Counted from the stretch's first letter, positions 1-8,489 are shown. The stretch is DNA of 64,000 nucleotides from Sphaerochaeta halotolerans (GCF_003429665.1 NZ_QUWK01000001.1:186001-250000); one strand, 5' to 3'. Numbers and translations: made by a program. Notes: generated by a model from the letters alone, not told the origin.

Positions 1-321
1 GACATATTCACTGACATCATAGTGCATTGCTTGCTGGGCATAGGTGAACTCATCATATCCACTGAGTATTACCAAGGTGGTTGCAGGATGGACAAGTCGG
101 ATTTCCTTGATTAGATCCATACCGTCAAGGTAGGGCATCCTGATATCGGTTATGACGACATCGGGATGAAGGTCCTCAACCAGCTCAAGAGCTTCTATTC
201 CATTTCCTGCTTCTCCGACCACTGTGAAGTTATACCGCTCCCACGGGGTGCGGGAGCGAATTCCTTCTCGTACAGCAGACTCATCATCAACCAGAAGTAT
301 TGAATACGGCATAGCTACCAT
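1..321 (-). CDS. Response regulator, receiver domain (partial, C-terminus beyond window)
   Basis: The minus strand reads in from position 321 (or 312) and is cut by the window start. The visible part is a CheY-like receiver: an acidic pocket (LLVDDES), the phospho-acceptor in DVVITDIRMP, and a conserved Ser/Gly pair in LVILSGYDEF. The SGYDEF motif is typical of YesN/AraC-type regulators, so a C-terminal AraC helix-turn-helix is expected but not visible. Two in-frame ATGs nine bases apart (MVAMPYS) are possible starts; neither has a clear Shine-Dalgarno. It lies 33-42 bp downstream of the nitroreductase on the same strand. A partner histidine kinase is not in the window. Confidence 0.85.
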   Translation of the reverse strand, partial: MVAMPYSILLVDDESAVREGIRSRTPWERYNFTVVGEAGNGIEALELVEDLHPDVVITDIRMPYLDGMDLIKEIRLVHPATTLVILSGYDEFTYAQQAMHYDVSEYV

Positions 322-353
322 GGTAGAGGGAAACGAGGGAGTAAGCAAGTTTT

Positions 354-1139
354 TTAGTGCCCACACCACCAGTCAAACATGACACTGGTGGAGCGGTTCA
401 TCTCCTCCATGAACGCACTGGTATGTTTTCTCAGGTAGTAGTAGTCAGCGAGTGTGCCACTGTTCTCATAGGGAAGCGCGTGTCTTGCTCTTCTCTGCTC
501 CTCATGCTCCTTATAGGCATTTCCCAATACCTCAATATGGGGTTCCTCATATCGATTTTCCATGAAGATTGAAGAGGCGGGACAACGGGGGGTCAATTTT
601 ATGGGGCCTTTCCCTTTGGGGTAGCCGAAAATAAGCATGCAGGCAGGGATGGTGTACTGCTTCAGCTCTAGGAGGTCTTTCAGGTTCTCAAAATGCTCGA
701 TAACGTCCCCGATGTAACAGGAGCCTATGCCGAGGGCTTCTGCGGCCACTACGGCGTTCTGTGCAGCTATGATGGCATCCTGCATGCAGAGATGCAGGTC
801 TCCAAGTCCTGGTTTTCGATAGGAAACATGCTTTTGCTCTTTGCCTCTCTCAACAGCACCGCTTTCATGGAAATAATTCACCCACTTCTGCATGTCGGCG
901 AGGAATACCCAGACCAATGGGGCCTTGCTGATCATAGTTTGGTTGTCACAAATTCCAGCTAGGGTTTTCTTTTTATCACTGTTGTTGACCTCAATGACTG
1001 AGTAGAGTGCCATATTTCCTGCCGTAGGGGCACGAAGGGTTGCCTGTTTCAGGAGCGAGAGATGCTCCTCCTCGATGGGCCGCTCCTGAAAGGCGCGGAC
1101 GCTCCGTCGATTGTTCAATAGTTTCAATGTTTCTTGCAT
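354..1139 (-). CDS. Nitroreductase family FMN oxidoreductase
   Basis: About 261 residues of the nitroreductase fold: N-terminal FMN-binding NRRSVRAF, the APTAGNMALYSV segment, and a central AEALGIGSCYIGD helix-strand followed by a glycine-rich FGYPKG turn. It is longer than the minimal family (about 190 residues) and resembles NfsA/FRP-type NAD(P)H flavin reductases, which reduce nitro compounds or free flavin in the cytoplasm. The start at 1139 (MQETLKLL) is preferred over upstream in-frame codons because a TATACT hexamer ends six bases before it. No Shine-Dalgarno is visible, so the mRNA may be leaderless. It is divergent from the MFS gene at 1218. The substrate is unknown. Confidence 0.85.
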   Translation of the reverse strand: MQETLKLLNNRRSVRAFQERPIEEEHLSLLKQATLRAPTAGNMALYSVIEVNNSDKKKTLAGICDNQTMISKAPLVWVFLADMQKWVNYFHESGAVERGKEQKHVSYRKPGLGDLHLCMQDAIIAAQNAVVAAEALGIGSCYIGDVIEHFENLKDLLELKQYTIPACMLIFGYPKGKGPIKLTPRCPASSIFMENRYEEPHIEVLGNAYKEHEEQRRARHALPYENSGTLADYYYLRKHTSAFMEEMNRSTSVMFDWWCGH

Positions 1140-1145
1140 GGCTAG

Positions 1146-1151
1146 AGTATA
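1146..1151 (-). promoter_or_regulatory. -10 element of nitroreductase, likely leaderless
   Basis: On the minus strand TATACT is followed by six bases and then the ATG at 1139. Initiation about 6-7 bases after a -10 element would fall on the start codon. The -35 region is weak. Confidence 0.45.
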
Positions 1152-1204
1152 CGGCACTGTGGATGCTTCTTCCAGTGGAGATATACAAATCAGATAGAAT
1201 GCTC

Positions 1205-1210
1205 TATCCT
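1205..1210 (+). promoter_or_regulatory. Candidate -10 element of MFS gene
   Basis: TATCCT ends seven bases before the ATG at 1218 and no Shine-Dalgarno precedes that ATG. An alternative -10, TAGAAT at 1195-1200, would give an 11-base leader. No convincing -35 was seen for either. Confidence 0.3.
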
Positions 1211-1217
1211 ATATGGT

Positions 1218-2531
1218 ATGAAAAGTGTGAAGGCATATCGCTATCGATGGTTGATTCTACTCTCATTGGTACTTCAGATTCTCTCGGTGGAGGTCCATTG
1301 GCTCAACCTTTCTCCAGTGGGTAGAGTTGCAAATGAATACTATGCGTCCCAACTAACACTCACCTACGCTCGTCCAGTGGACTTGCTCTCATTGACGTAT
1401 CTTGTAGTTTTTGTGGTGGCGAGCATCCCCGCATCCTATTTATTGCACCGCCTCGGTATCCGCACGGCTACGTGGATAGCTAGTGGGTTGATCATATTCG
1501 GTTCCATGACCAAGTGGCTCTATCTCCCTACATTTTCACTGGTTCTCCTTGGTCAGTTTATCCTTGCCATTGGACAGGCTTTGGTTCTCACCAGTATCAC
1601 CGAGATTGTCAGCCGTTGGTTTCCCATCCGTGAGCGTGGTATGGCAGTTGGTATTACCAGTGCCAGTCAATATTTATCGCTTGCCGTGGTAATGATTCTT
1701 TCTCCAATCCTGGTTGTGACCAAGGCAAATGATCCCTCATGGGGGAGTGGCTTTGAGGAGTTGATGCGTTTCTATGCAATTCTCAGTTCTACCCTTGCCC
1801 TTGTTGCAGCCATTCTGATTAGGGAAAATCCACCTTCTCCATCTTCCGCTCTTCCAACCAACAACAAGGTGCACTATAAATCCTCATTCAGAGCAATCAA
1901 TGCCATTCCCTCTCTTCGTGGGTTGATGATTATCTTTGCAATTGGCTGGGGTGTTCTGATGACTTTATTCATTAAGATTGATGAAATCAGTGAGTTGCTT
2001 GGCTTTGCAGATTCAAATGGATTCCTCGGAATTGCCATGCTCGCAGGAGGTATGGTGGGAGCAATCGTACTGCCAGCCCTTTCCGACCGTTTTCGGAGGA
2101 GAAAACTCTTCTATGTCTTCTGTAATGTCTGCTCGATTCCAGGTATCCTACTTCTGGTATTTTGCCAGCAACTTGGTGCAGTATTCTTGAACAGTGAGGC
2201 AATTGCCTTGATTGGGTCCTCAATTGTAGGTCTTTCTCTGCTCTCTGCAATTCCTATCGGCTCGCAGTATGCTGCCGAGTTGGGACAGGGGATCAGTGAG
2301 GAGGTCATTCAAGGAATGTTGCTGCTCTACAGCCAGGCTGCCTGTGCAGTTATTCTTGTATTCTCTCTGGTTGTGACTGAACAATATGCCCCCATGTTGC
2401 TTGCTATTTTGGCCGCTCTCTTGGTTGCAGGGATGATCGGTAGCTCCTTCCTCAAGGAAAGTGAGATGATCATCACTGAAGAAGAGCGGCTCAAAGAGGT
2501 GATCAATCAGGAGATTGTGCATCTGCAGTAG
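1218..2531 (+). CDS. MFS transporter
   Basis: 437 residues with about 12 hydrophobic segments. MFS signs are the short charged loop between TM2 and TM3 (LLHRLGIRTATWIA), the ISRWFPIRERGMAVGITSASQY segment around TM4-TM5 typical of nitrate/hexose-phosphate-like and FLVCR-like carriers, and the mid-protein DRFRRRKLFYV loop that starts the second half. The substrate cannot be read from the sequence. It is divergent from a nitroreductase and followed tail-to-tail by a second one, so a shared detoxification role is possible but unproven. Confidence 0.85.
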   Translation: MKSVKAYRYRWLILLSLVLQILSVEVHWLNLSPVGRVANEYYASQLTLTYARPVDLLSLTYLVVFVVASIPASYLLHRLGIRTATWIASGLIIFGSMTKWLYLPTFSLVLLGQFILAIGQALVLTSITEIVSRWFPIRERGMAVGITSASQYLSLAVVMILSPILVVTKANDPSWGSGFEELMRFYAILSSTLALVAAILIRENPPSPSSALPTNNKVHYKSSFRAINAIPSLRGLMIIFAIGWGVLMTLFIKIDEISELLGFADSNGFLGIAMLAGGMVGAIVLPALSDRFRRRKLFYVFCNVCSIPGILLLVFCQQLGAVFLNSEAIALIGSSIVGLSLLSAIPIGSQYAAELGQGISEEVIQGMLLLYSQAACAVILVFSLVVTEQYAPMLLAILAALLVAGMIGSSFLKESEMIITEEERLKEVINQEIVHLQ

Positions 2532-2533
2532 GA

Positions 2534-3106
2534 TTACTTACCTTCTGGTTTCAGCTGGTTGTCAAAATGGTTGAAAGCGTGGACTTTCTCCAAGGGGAGG
2601 CGATCCCGTTTGCCATTCTCACTTTCCAGGTGTTTTTTACTCAGGTGGGAGCTGTCTCCTGGATATCCAACGACCATCAATACCATGATGGAGTCTTCCT
2701 CAGCAATGCCTAAAACGTTCTTCGCTAGTTCTGCGTTGAATCCAGCAATGGGGTGTACATAGAGTCCTTCTTGCACTGCCTGGAGTTGATACGCCATGGT
2801 AGCCATACCCAGCTCAAACGGAGCATAGTTGCGTTCACCAAGGGTCATTCCCCAAGAGTTGTTGGTCACCACAGCTACCAAGGCAGGAGCTTTCTTCGCC
2901 CAGTAGTTACCGGGGGTCAAGGCTTCCTTGAGTTGGCCCAGCACAGTTTCATCAGTGACGGTCACCAGTCTCCAGGGTTGGCTGTTCATGGAAGAGGGGG
3001 CGCTGTGTGCTGCTTCAGCAAGACGTAGCAGTACTTCTTCATCAATAGGTTTGGTATCGAGTGCACGATAGGCTCTTCTCTTTTCAATAGCTTCTAACAT
3101 TGCCAT
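2534..3106 (-). CDS. Nitroreductase family protein (short type)
   Basis: 190 residues of the compact nitroreductase family: an EKRRAYRALDTKPI FMN-binding start, SAPSSMNSQPWRLVTV in the central fold, and a VLMVVGYPGD C-terminal flavin contact. The start at 3106 (MAMLEAIEKR) has a Shine-Dalgarno GGAGGA five bases upstream. A TTG codon further upstream is in frame but overlaps that ribosome site. It would reduce nitro or quinone substrates with NAD(P)H in the cytoplasm. It ends 2 bp from the MFS stop, tail to tail. Confidence 0.87.
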   Translation of the reverse strand: MAMLEAIEKRRAYRALDTKPIDEEVLLRLAEAAHSAPSSMNSQPWRLVTVTDETVLGQLKEALTPGNYWAKKAPALVAVVTNNSWGMTLGERNYAPFELGMATMAYQLQAVQEGLYVHPIAGFNAELAKNVLGIAEEDSIMVLMVVGYPGDSSHLSKKHLESENGKRDRLPLEKVHAFNHFDNQLKPEGK

Positions 3107-3260
3107 AGGTTCCTCCAATACATCTCTTTTTAATGTACTATGGTTTTTACTGTTCGTGTACAGGAACCTTCTTCAAGAATGGTTGCCGTCTCGTTCTCGG
3201 TACGCTACTGTTGTGCTTTCATCATCGCCCTGAACAGGGGAATTCTCCATTTTGGGTATG

Positions 3261-3295
3261 AAAAAACGGGGAAGGTAGGTAGTACCATCCCCGTT
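3261..3295 (-). terminator. Intrinsic terminator after rubredoxin
   Basis: Minus-strand stem AACGGGGA/TCCCCGTT, with further GGTA/TACC pairing inside, is followed by a run of T. It lies about 20 bp past the rubredoxin stop. Confidence 0.85.
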
Positions 3296-3312
3296 CTTTG
3301 AAACCCACGAGA

Positions 3313-3474
3313 TTAGTCGCGGGGTGAAAAGTCAGACTTAAGAGCTCCGCAGAGAGGGCAAACCCAATCCTCGGGGAGATCTTCAAAGGCTGTTCCAGGC
3401 TTGATTCCGTTATCGGGATCACCTACTTTCGGGTCATATACATACCCACAAAGATCGCATTCGTACTCTTTCAT
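3313..3474 (-). CDS. Rubredoxin
   Basis: 53-residue protein with the two rubredoxin iron-binding knuckles, [10 protein letters not shown] near the N-terminus and [11 protein letters not shown] near the C-terminus, separated by the acidic aromatic core ([13 protein letters not shown]). It carries one electron on an Fe(Cys)4 centre, usually for oxidative-stress reductases or flavoproteins in anaerobes. The Shine-Dalgarno GAGGAGG lies seven bases before ATG 3474. It is monocistronic with its own terminator. No rubrerythrin or superoxide reductase gene is adjacent. Confidence 0.97.
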   Translation of the reverse strand: MKEYECDLCGYVYDPKVGDPDNGIKPGTAFEDLPEDWVCPLCGALKSDFSPRD

Positions 3475-3528
3475 AGTTGTTTCCTCCTCTTCTTAGCATA
3501 ACGACATTCATGCCAAGGGGCAAGATAA

Positions 3529-4500
3529 TTATGACTGATAGAGGGCCAGGATTTTATTCAGCATCTTGCAGAATTTCTTCCTAAAACTATCAGGTCCCAA
3601 TATCTCCACTGAGTCACCACACTGAATGATTCTCAGATAGAGCTCTATTGAGTTCTCTGCATCCAAATTGCAGATGAGGGTTCCATCTTCCAATTTCTCA
3701 AAGACAGGAGTTCCATGCACTACCGAGCGGAAGACGTTCATTGCCGAGCGTTCCTTGAGCCTAAGGCTCAAAGGAATCATATCGATTGCCTCATAGTGTT
3801 CCTCAGGTTCATGGAACTTGAATGGTTTGAGGTTGTCTGGAATGGTATAGGTCTCATCAAGGATGATGGCACTGGTGATGGTGCTGATATCAATGGTAAT
3901 TATCTCAGTGGTATGGCGTAATCTTCCTGTAACGCTAATCGGATGCCTGCCTCCAGTGTCTTCTTCACGGAAACCTATGAAGTAGGGGGCAAGTTCGGTC
4001 TCGATAGGGTCAAACCCTTTCAGGCCTTGTACAATTCTCACAATACGCCCAGATACCCAGGAGTCGATAAGCACTTCCAACACAGAGTTGAATTTGCTAC
4101 ACTCCTTCTTCTCTTGCACCTTTTTGTCAATTTGTTCGGCGAGATTGACAATGTTCTCACTGATCTTAGGTGCATAGGACCGCATATTCATTGCAATCTT
4201 TCTCAAGCCCGATGCAAGGTGGGGATTCTGGTATTCACTGCTGGTTGCCAACATTTCCGCAGAGAGGTTGAATGCAAGGCTCTCATAGACACTGAGGGCG
4301 ATGTTCTCATCCTCTTCCCGGGTCTTGATTTTGATGAGGTTATTCTCTTCATAGATGTCAATGTACTGCTTCAATTCATCAACATATCTGCTGATTGTCG
4401 AGCGATGGACGCCTAAACGGCGTGCAATCTCAGCTCTCCTCAGTCCTTCCGGATGGGAGTGAAGCAACAACTCTAGTTGTGCAACACGTTCGCCTTTCAT
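3529..4500 (-). CDS. WYL-domain transcriptional regulator
   Basis: 323 residues. An N-terminal winged helix-turn-helix (residues about 1-55, RRAEIARRLGVHRSTISRYV) is followed by a linker with a coiled-coil-like stretch and a C-terminal ligand-sensing WYL-type region (about 135-320) that ends in a WCX-like segment. Such proteins repress or activate nearby genes on binding nucleotide-like ligands. A Shine-Dalgarno GAGGG precedes ATG 4500. It is divergent from slyX, and the shared intergenic region holds a perfect palindrome and repeated TTTGCAC/TGCAACA elements that may be its operators. Confidence 0.8.
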   Translation of the reverse strand: MKGERVAQLELLLHSHPEGLRRAEIARRLGVHRSTISRYVDELKQYIDIYEENNLIKIKTREEDENIALSVYESLAFNLSAEMLATSSEYQNPHLASGLRKIAMNMRSYAPKISENIVNLAEQIDKKVQEKKECSKFNSVLEVLIDSWVSGRIVRIVQGLKGFDPIETELAPYFIGFREEDTGGRHPISVTGRLRHTTEIITIDISTITSAIILDETYTIPDNLKPFKFHEPEEHYEAIDMIPLSLRLKERSAMNVFRSVVHGTPVFEKLEDGTLICNLDAENSIELYLRIIQCGDSVEILGPDSFRKKFCKMLNKILALYQS

Positions 4501-4545
4501 ACAATTTCCCTCTCATTTGCACCATTCTGCAACAAAATACAAGTC

Positions 4546-4573
4546 AGTATACCATGGATGTCTCATCTTACAA
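4546..4573 (-). promoter_or_regulatory. Promoter of WYL regulator
   Basis: Minus-strand TTGTAA, 16-base spacer, TATACT (positions 4546-4551). The predicted start lies about 40 bases before ATG 4500. Confidence 0.55.
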
Positions 4574-4576
4574 GGC

Positions 4577-4592
4577 TTATTTGCACAAATAA
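4577..4592. promoter_or_regulatory. Palindrome TTATTTG-CA-CAAATAA, candidate operator
   Basis: Seven-base arms with a two-base centre, just upstream of the WYL-gene -35. Copies of TTTGCAC and TGCAACA recur at about 4516-4534, and a further TGCAACA lies near 4602. An autoregulatory site is inferred. Confidence 0.4.
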
Positions 4593-4619
4593 ACACAGTT
4601 TTGCAACATACTGCGAGAG

Positions 4620-4648
4620 TTGTCGAGAAAACACACTCATGATAGGAT
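4620..4648 (+). promoter_or_regulatory. Promoter of slyX
   Basis: TTGTCG, 17-base spacer, TAGGAT, ending about 22 bases before ATG 4671. Confidence 0.5.
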
Positions 4649-4670
4649 ATGCATACAAGGAGCGACTGCT

Positions 4671-4877
4671 ATGGAAGAACGTCTGACGAAGCTTGAAATG
4701 AAACTTGCCTATGCGGAAGAGACGATTGTAACCCTCGATTCTGTGGTCACCGAACAAGCCAAAGAAATCGGACTTCTGAAGAGCCGTCTCGAATCATTGG
4801 AAAAGCGTGTTTCTGATGTGATGGATGAAATGGGGGATGGCGTAGCCCCTTCAGACCAGAGGCCACCCCACTATTAG
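4671..4877 (+). CDS. slyX: SlyX family protein
   Basis: 68 residues. It is an almost continuous coiled coil (MEERLTKLEMKLAYAEETI onward) ending in a proline-rich tail with PPHY, the hallmark of SlyX. Its molecular role is unknown. The start at 4671 has AAGGAG eight bases upstream; longer in-frame starts lack a ribosome site. The stop lies 3 bp from the stop of the convergent CoA-disulfide reductase fusion. Confidence 0.85.
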   Translation: MEERLTKLEMKLAYAEETIVTLDSVVTEQAKEIGLLKSRLESLEKRVSDVMDEMGDGVAPSDQRPPHY

Positions 4878-4880
4878 AAA

Positions 4881-7388
4881 CTAGATGAACAGATTGACTT
4901 TACTCTCGGAAGCAGCGCCCATGTAGGTGGCAACGCCTCCTACCTCGACGCCGTCAAGCAGTTCCTCTTTTGTGATGCCCATGATGTCCATCGACATCTG
5001 GCAGGCTATCATGCGGACTCCTGCATTCTTTGCGTCTTCGAACATCTGGGCAACTTGGTCGACATGTTTCTTTTTCATGCGGCTTTTCATCATTTTTGCT
5101 CCCATTCCTCCCATGTTCATGTTGGAGAGTCCAAGCCCATCCATTCCCTTGGGAAGCATGGCGGAGAACATTTTCCCCATGAAATCCTTCTTAACTGCTG
5201 GTGCGTGTTTCTTGCGAAGCACACTCAAGCCCCAGAAGGTGAAGAACATGGTAACTTGCTTCCCTGAAGCAACAGCTCCATTTGCAAGCACGAAAGAAGC
5301 CAGTGCCTTGTCCAGGTCATTGGAGAATACAATCATCGTCGCGCTATTGTCGGGAGCGCAAATGGCGGGTTTCTCACCAGCTGAGTCAGGCATTGAGCAA
5401 ATATTTGCATTCCCCTTCTCAACAACCGCTTCAATAACCCCTTCGGTAGTGGTAACCGAAACAAGGTTGTTGCCGGTAAGCTTGCTCCAGGATTGGACAT
5501 CAACACCAAAACCTGGGTCGGATGCCTTGATGATAATGCGGTCACCTTCTTCTAGGTTGTCGATCTCCTTCTTGAGCCGGATGATTGGGCCTGGACATTG
5601 CAAGCCACAGGCGTCCACCTTGAAGATTTTATTCTCTGTTCTTCTGCGGAATGACCCATCTTCGTTGAGATTGTCAATCGTGGCACTCCATTCCTTGATG
5701 TTAAGCACCGTCTTATGCTCTAGCAATTCGCGCTCGCGTATTGCATTGTCATAGGTTTTGAATCCACCTGTGAGATTTTTCACACGGGTGAAACCATTCT
5801 GACGGAGAATACGTTCAGCAAAGTATCCGCGTAACCCTATGGCACAGTTGAGGATAATGTCGCGGTCCTTTGGTACTTCTTTCAAGCGGTCACGGAGATC
5901 TGTATTGGGGATGTTTACAGCCCCTTCGATGGCACCGAGTTCGAATTCTTCTTCGCTTCTGACATCGAGCATGAAGGCACCGTTCTTGCGTGCTTGCTCT
6001 GCTTCATCCCAACTGATGGTGTCGCTCATGCCTTCGAGGACATTGACGGCAATGAACCCGACCATGTTTATAGGATCCTTTGCGCTTGAGAATGGAGGAG
6101 CATAGGCTTGTTCAAACTCTGCCAGGTCATAGACCGTTCCCTCCTTCCCGATGAAGGCGGAGATGATGTCGATGCGTTTATCGACCCCACCATAGCCAAC
6201 GGACTGTCCACCCCAGATTTTGCCTGTCTCTGGATGATAGAGCACTTTCAGGGAAAGTTGGCGTACGTTGGGATAATATCCTGCATGATTACCCGTGTGG
6301 GTAATGGCACAACGGTAGGGGAGCCCAGCAGCTTTCAAGCCTTTTTCGGTCAACCCGGTAGAAGCAACCGTCAAGTCAAAAATCTTTGCTATGCTGGTTC
6401 CAATACTACCGGTGTAAGGTTTCTTGTTTCCATCAACGATGTTGTCTGCGCAGAGACGGGCTTGTTTGTTTGCAGGCCCTGCAAGTGGGATGGTGACCGG
6501 GCTCTTTGAGAGAGGGCTGTCAAAGACAATGGCATCTCCCACTGCCCTGATGGCCTGGTCATTGGTGGTGAAGAACTCATCCACCTTGATCGCTCCGTTC
6601 TTTGCAAGGGCAATACCTGAGTCCTTGAGGAATGCAGTATCCGGTCTTACTCCTATGGAGAGAATTATCAAATCGGCATCGATCAAGGTTTCCGATTGCA
6701 GTCGTACACTGACCAGAGACCCATGATGTTCAAAGGAGGCTACTCCATCTTTCAGGAAAAGATTGATTCCTTTTGCCCTGAGGTGTTGCTGTACTTCTGA
6801 TGCCAGATCGTAGTCAATGATGTTCATGACTTGGTCAAGCGCTTCCACAACCGATACCTGCAGTCCACGTTCCTTCAGGTTTTCTGCCATTTCAAGACCG
6901 ATGAAACCTCCTCCTACAACCACTGCCCGTTTGGTAGCTGGGCTGTCAATCTTGTCCTTGATGCTATCGATATCGCTGACAGATCGGAGAGACATGATTG
7001 CTGGGTGCTCAATGCCTGGGATGGGAGGTTTTACCGGGCTGGCACCAGGAGAGAGAATGAGTACGTCATAGCGCTCATCATATTCAGTGTTGCGTTTCAG
7101 GTCTTTTACATGGATGGTCTTTGCCTCACGATCGATGGCGACAACTTCGCTCAGGATGCGAGCCTCCACACGCAGCGATTCCATGAACTTGTCAGGAGTC
7201 ATGACGAAAAGCCGGGAGCGTTCCGTTATTACATTGCCGGCGTAGTAGGGTAGACCACAGTTCGCATAGCTGATGTATTCACCACGTTCAAACATGATGA
7301 TTTGGGCGTTTTCATCCCGTCTTCTGAGTCTTGCGGCAGTACCTGCCCCTCCTGCTACTCCTCCAATGATGAGATACTTCTTTTTCAT
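4881..7388 (-). CDS. CoA-disulfide reductase fused to rhodanese, TusA and DsrE-like domains
   Basis: 835 residues in four modules. Residues 1-445 are an FAD/NAD(P)H CoA-disulfide/persulfide reductase (GGVAGGAGTAARLRR, single active-site Cys44 in SYANCGLPYY, second Rossmann VVGGGFIGLEMAE). Residues 455-550 are a rhodanese with active loop CAIGLRG (Cys515). Residues 588-660 are TusA/SirA with CGLQCPGP (Cys594, Cys598). Residues 680-835 are a DsrE/DsrF-like domain with a candidate Cys796. All expected cysteines are present. The likely role is moving sulfane sulfur from persulfide or CoA-persulfide through relay cysteines in the cytoplasm. It sits 8 bp after a MarR-type gene, so the two are probably one operon. 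Confidence 0.93.
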   Translation of the reverse strand: MKKKYLIIGGVAGGAGTAARLRRRDENAQIIMFERGEYISYANCGLPYYAGNVITERSRLFVMTPDKFMESLRVEARILSEVVAIDREAKTIHVKDLKRNTEYDERYDVLILSPGASPVKPPIPGIEHPAIMSLRSVSDIDSIKDKIDSPATKRAVVVGGGFIGLEMAENLKERGLQVSVVEALDQVMNIIDYDLASEVQQHLRAKGINLFLKDGVASFEHHGSLVSVRLQSETLIDADLIILSIGVRPDTAFLKDSGIALAKNGAIKVDEFFTTNDQAIRAVGDAIVFDSPLSKSPVTIPLAGPANKQARLCADNIVDGNKKPYTGSIGTSIAKIFDLTVASTGLTEKGLKAAGLPYRCAITHTGNHAGYYPNVRQLSLKVLYHPETGKIWGGQSVGYGGVDKRIDIISAFIGKEGTVYDLAEFEQAYAPPFSSAKDPINMVGFIAVNVLEGMSDTISWDEAEQARKNGAFMLDVRSEEEFELGAIEGAVNIPNTDLRDRLKEVPKDRDIILNCAIGLRGYFAERILRQNGFTRVKNLTGGFKTYDNAIRERELLEHKTVLNIKEWSATIDNLNEDGSFRRRTENKIFKVDACGLQCPGPIIRLKKEIDNLEEGDRIIIKASDPGFGVDVQSWSKLTGNNLVSVTTTEGVIEAVVEKGNANICSMPDSAGEKPAICAPDNSATMIVFSNDLDKALASFVLANGAVASGKQVTMFFTFWGLSVLRKKHAPAVKKDFMGKMFSAMLPKGMDGLGLSNMNMGGMGAKMMKSRMKKKHVDQVAQMFEDAKNAGVRMIACQMSMDIMGITKEELLDGVEVGGVATYMGAASESKVNLFI

Positions 7389-7396
7389 ACGTTCTC

Positions 7397-7753
7397 CTAG
7401 GTGTTGGGTGACTGAGTGAACTGTAGTTCGTTCGGAAGGTTGAGTTCAGAACAACTATAGGTTTGTACCATTGCTCTGCCTGTTTCGGTTAAAGCAACGG
7501 TAAGGCTTCTTCTATCTAAGATGCTCAAGGTTCTCTCGATAAGTTTTCTGTTTTCCAGACTATCAAGAATACGTGTGAGTCGGGAAGGAGAGAGTTCCAG
7601 TTCCTTAGCCAAGGCACTGGGTTCACAGATTCCCTTATTCACAGCACATAGTAACAAGGCATCGTTGAAAGAGAGCCCTGTTTGCTGTTTCAACTGGTCT
7701 TCAAAGCTGCGAAGGGAAGTCTGCAACTTTCGGATGGCGCAGAGATCAATCAT
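7397..7753 (-). CDS. MarR-type winged-helix regulator
   Basis: 118 residues: a MarR fold with recognition helix LELSPSRLTRILDSLE and wing IERTLSILDRRSLTVALTE (the DRR wing signature). Start 7753 has GGAGG five bases upstream. It lies directly upstream of, and co-directional with, the sulfur-transfer fusion, so it probably controls it and itself. Cysteines near both ends (including YSCSEL) could sense persulfide or oxidation, as in some thiol-based MarR proteins; that is inference. An inverted repeat sits 21 bp before its start. Confidence 0.8.
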   Translation of the reverse strand: MIDLCAIRKLQTSLRSFEDQLKQQTGLSFNDALLLCAVNKGICEPSALAKELELSPSRLTRILDSLENRKLIERTLSILDRRSLTVALTETGRAMVQTYSCSELNLPNELQFTQSPNT

Positions 7754-7773
7754 GCAAACCTCCATAACTAATT

Positions 7774-7790
7774 CAATTAAGCAATAATTG
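7774..7790. promoter_or_regulatory. Inverted repeat CAATTA-N5-TAATTG, candidate MarR operator
   Basis: Six-base arms with a five-base spacer about 20 bp upstream of the MarR start, overlapping the likely promoter. The size fits a MarR site. Confidence 0.45.
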
Positions 7791-8025
7791 CCATGGACAA
7801 GTTTACGCCGTAGCACTCATCTTGGTCAATATGTAGATAAAAAAATAGTGACTAAATTTACTATGACATAGCTAAGGACGAAACATAATAAACTGCGAGA
7901 GAACCTGCAAATTCTGCAGGAAAAACGAGGTAGGTTCTGACAGAAGCGATTATTTTTCGTTGTAAAAATAGTGCTAAAGAAAATCGATAAATTTATATAT
8001 GCAAATAGCATACGTCTGTAGTGTA

Positions 8026-8057
8026 TTGACAATTTTAAACAAACTAGCATATGCTAG
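8026..8057 (+). promoter_or_regulatory. Promoter with 14-bp palindrome over its -10
   Basis: TTGACA at 8026-8031, 18-base spacer, TATGCT at 8050-8055. The -10 lies inside the perfect palindrome CTAGCATATGCTAG (8044-8057), which looks like an operator. The first gene downstream starts 500 bp away. Confidence 0.45.
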
Positions 8058-8489
8058 CACCCAAGAAGGGATATGATAAAGAGAGAAATAGAAGGTTAGC
8101 TGGCAGGGATAAGGCCCTTCAGTCCCAGCAATGTTCTGCTACTTGGATTTACTAGCTGTTGGGTGTTTTTCTCTTTCGCGGTTGTCCGGTACTACATCTT
8201 GGTTCTACTTTTTCTGCCTAGCGACGCGGCTCCCTTGGCCAGTGGTGTTCCCGACCGCTGGTCTTTTCTATTGTAATCAATACACATGCCATATACGTGT
8301 GTTTTCCGATGAGTCCGATAGAATACGTACATTGGGGTAGACGGGAAAGCCAATTTCTCGCCAGTTCAATCGGTAATGCAGATGAGTCTACAGATGTGGG
8401 TAAAGCAATAAAAATCTATCTATATTTTCAATAAATTTATAAAACGTTATAATATAAATAAATGAAAAAATATTTTTAAAAAAATTTGT
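8058..8489. other. Non-coding stretch before the TRAP operon
   Basis: About 430 bp with no supportable gene. The first half (8100-8340) is richer in GC and contains a short open frame without a ribosome site or recognisable motif. The second half becomes very AT-rich toward the TRAP promoter. It could be a long leader from the promoter at 8026 or decayed DNA. Confidence 0.4.

Noticed and set aside
3222-3422. Minus-strand frame overlapping rubredoxin
   Set aside because: Out-of-frame shadow; rubredoxin itself is the 53-codon frame at 3313-3474.
7826-8050. Minus-strand open frame upstream of the MarR gene
   Set aside because: AT-rich chance frame without a ribosome site; it crosses the palindromic promoter.
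8131-8340. Plus-strand open frame of 69 codons before the TRAP operon
   Set aside because: No ribosome site, no recognisable motif, and cysteine/phenylalanine-rich composition typical of chance translation.
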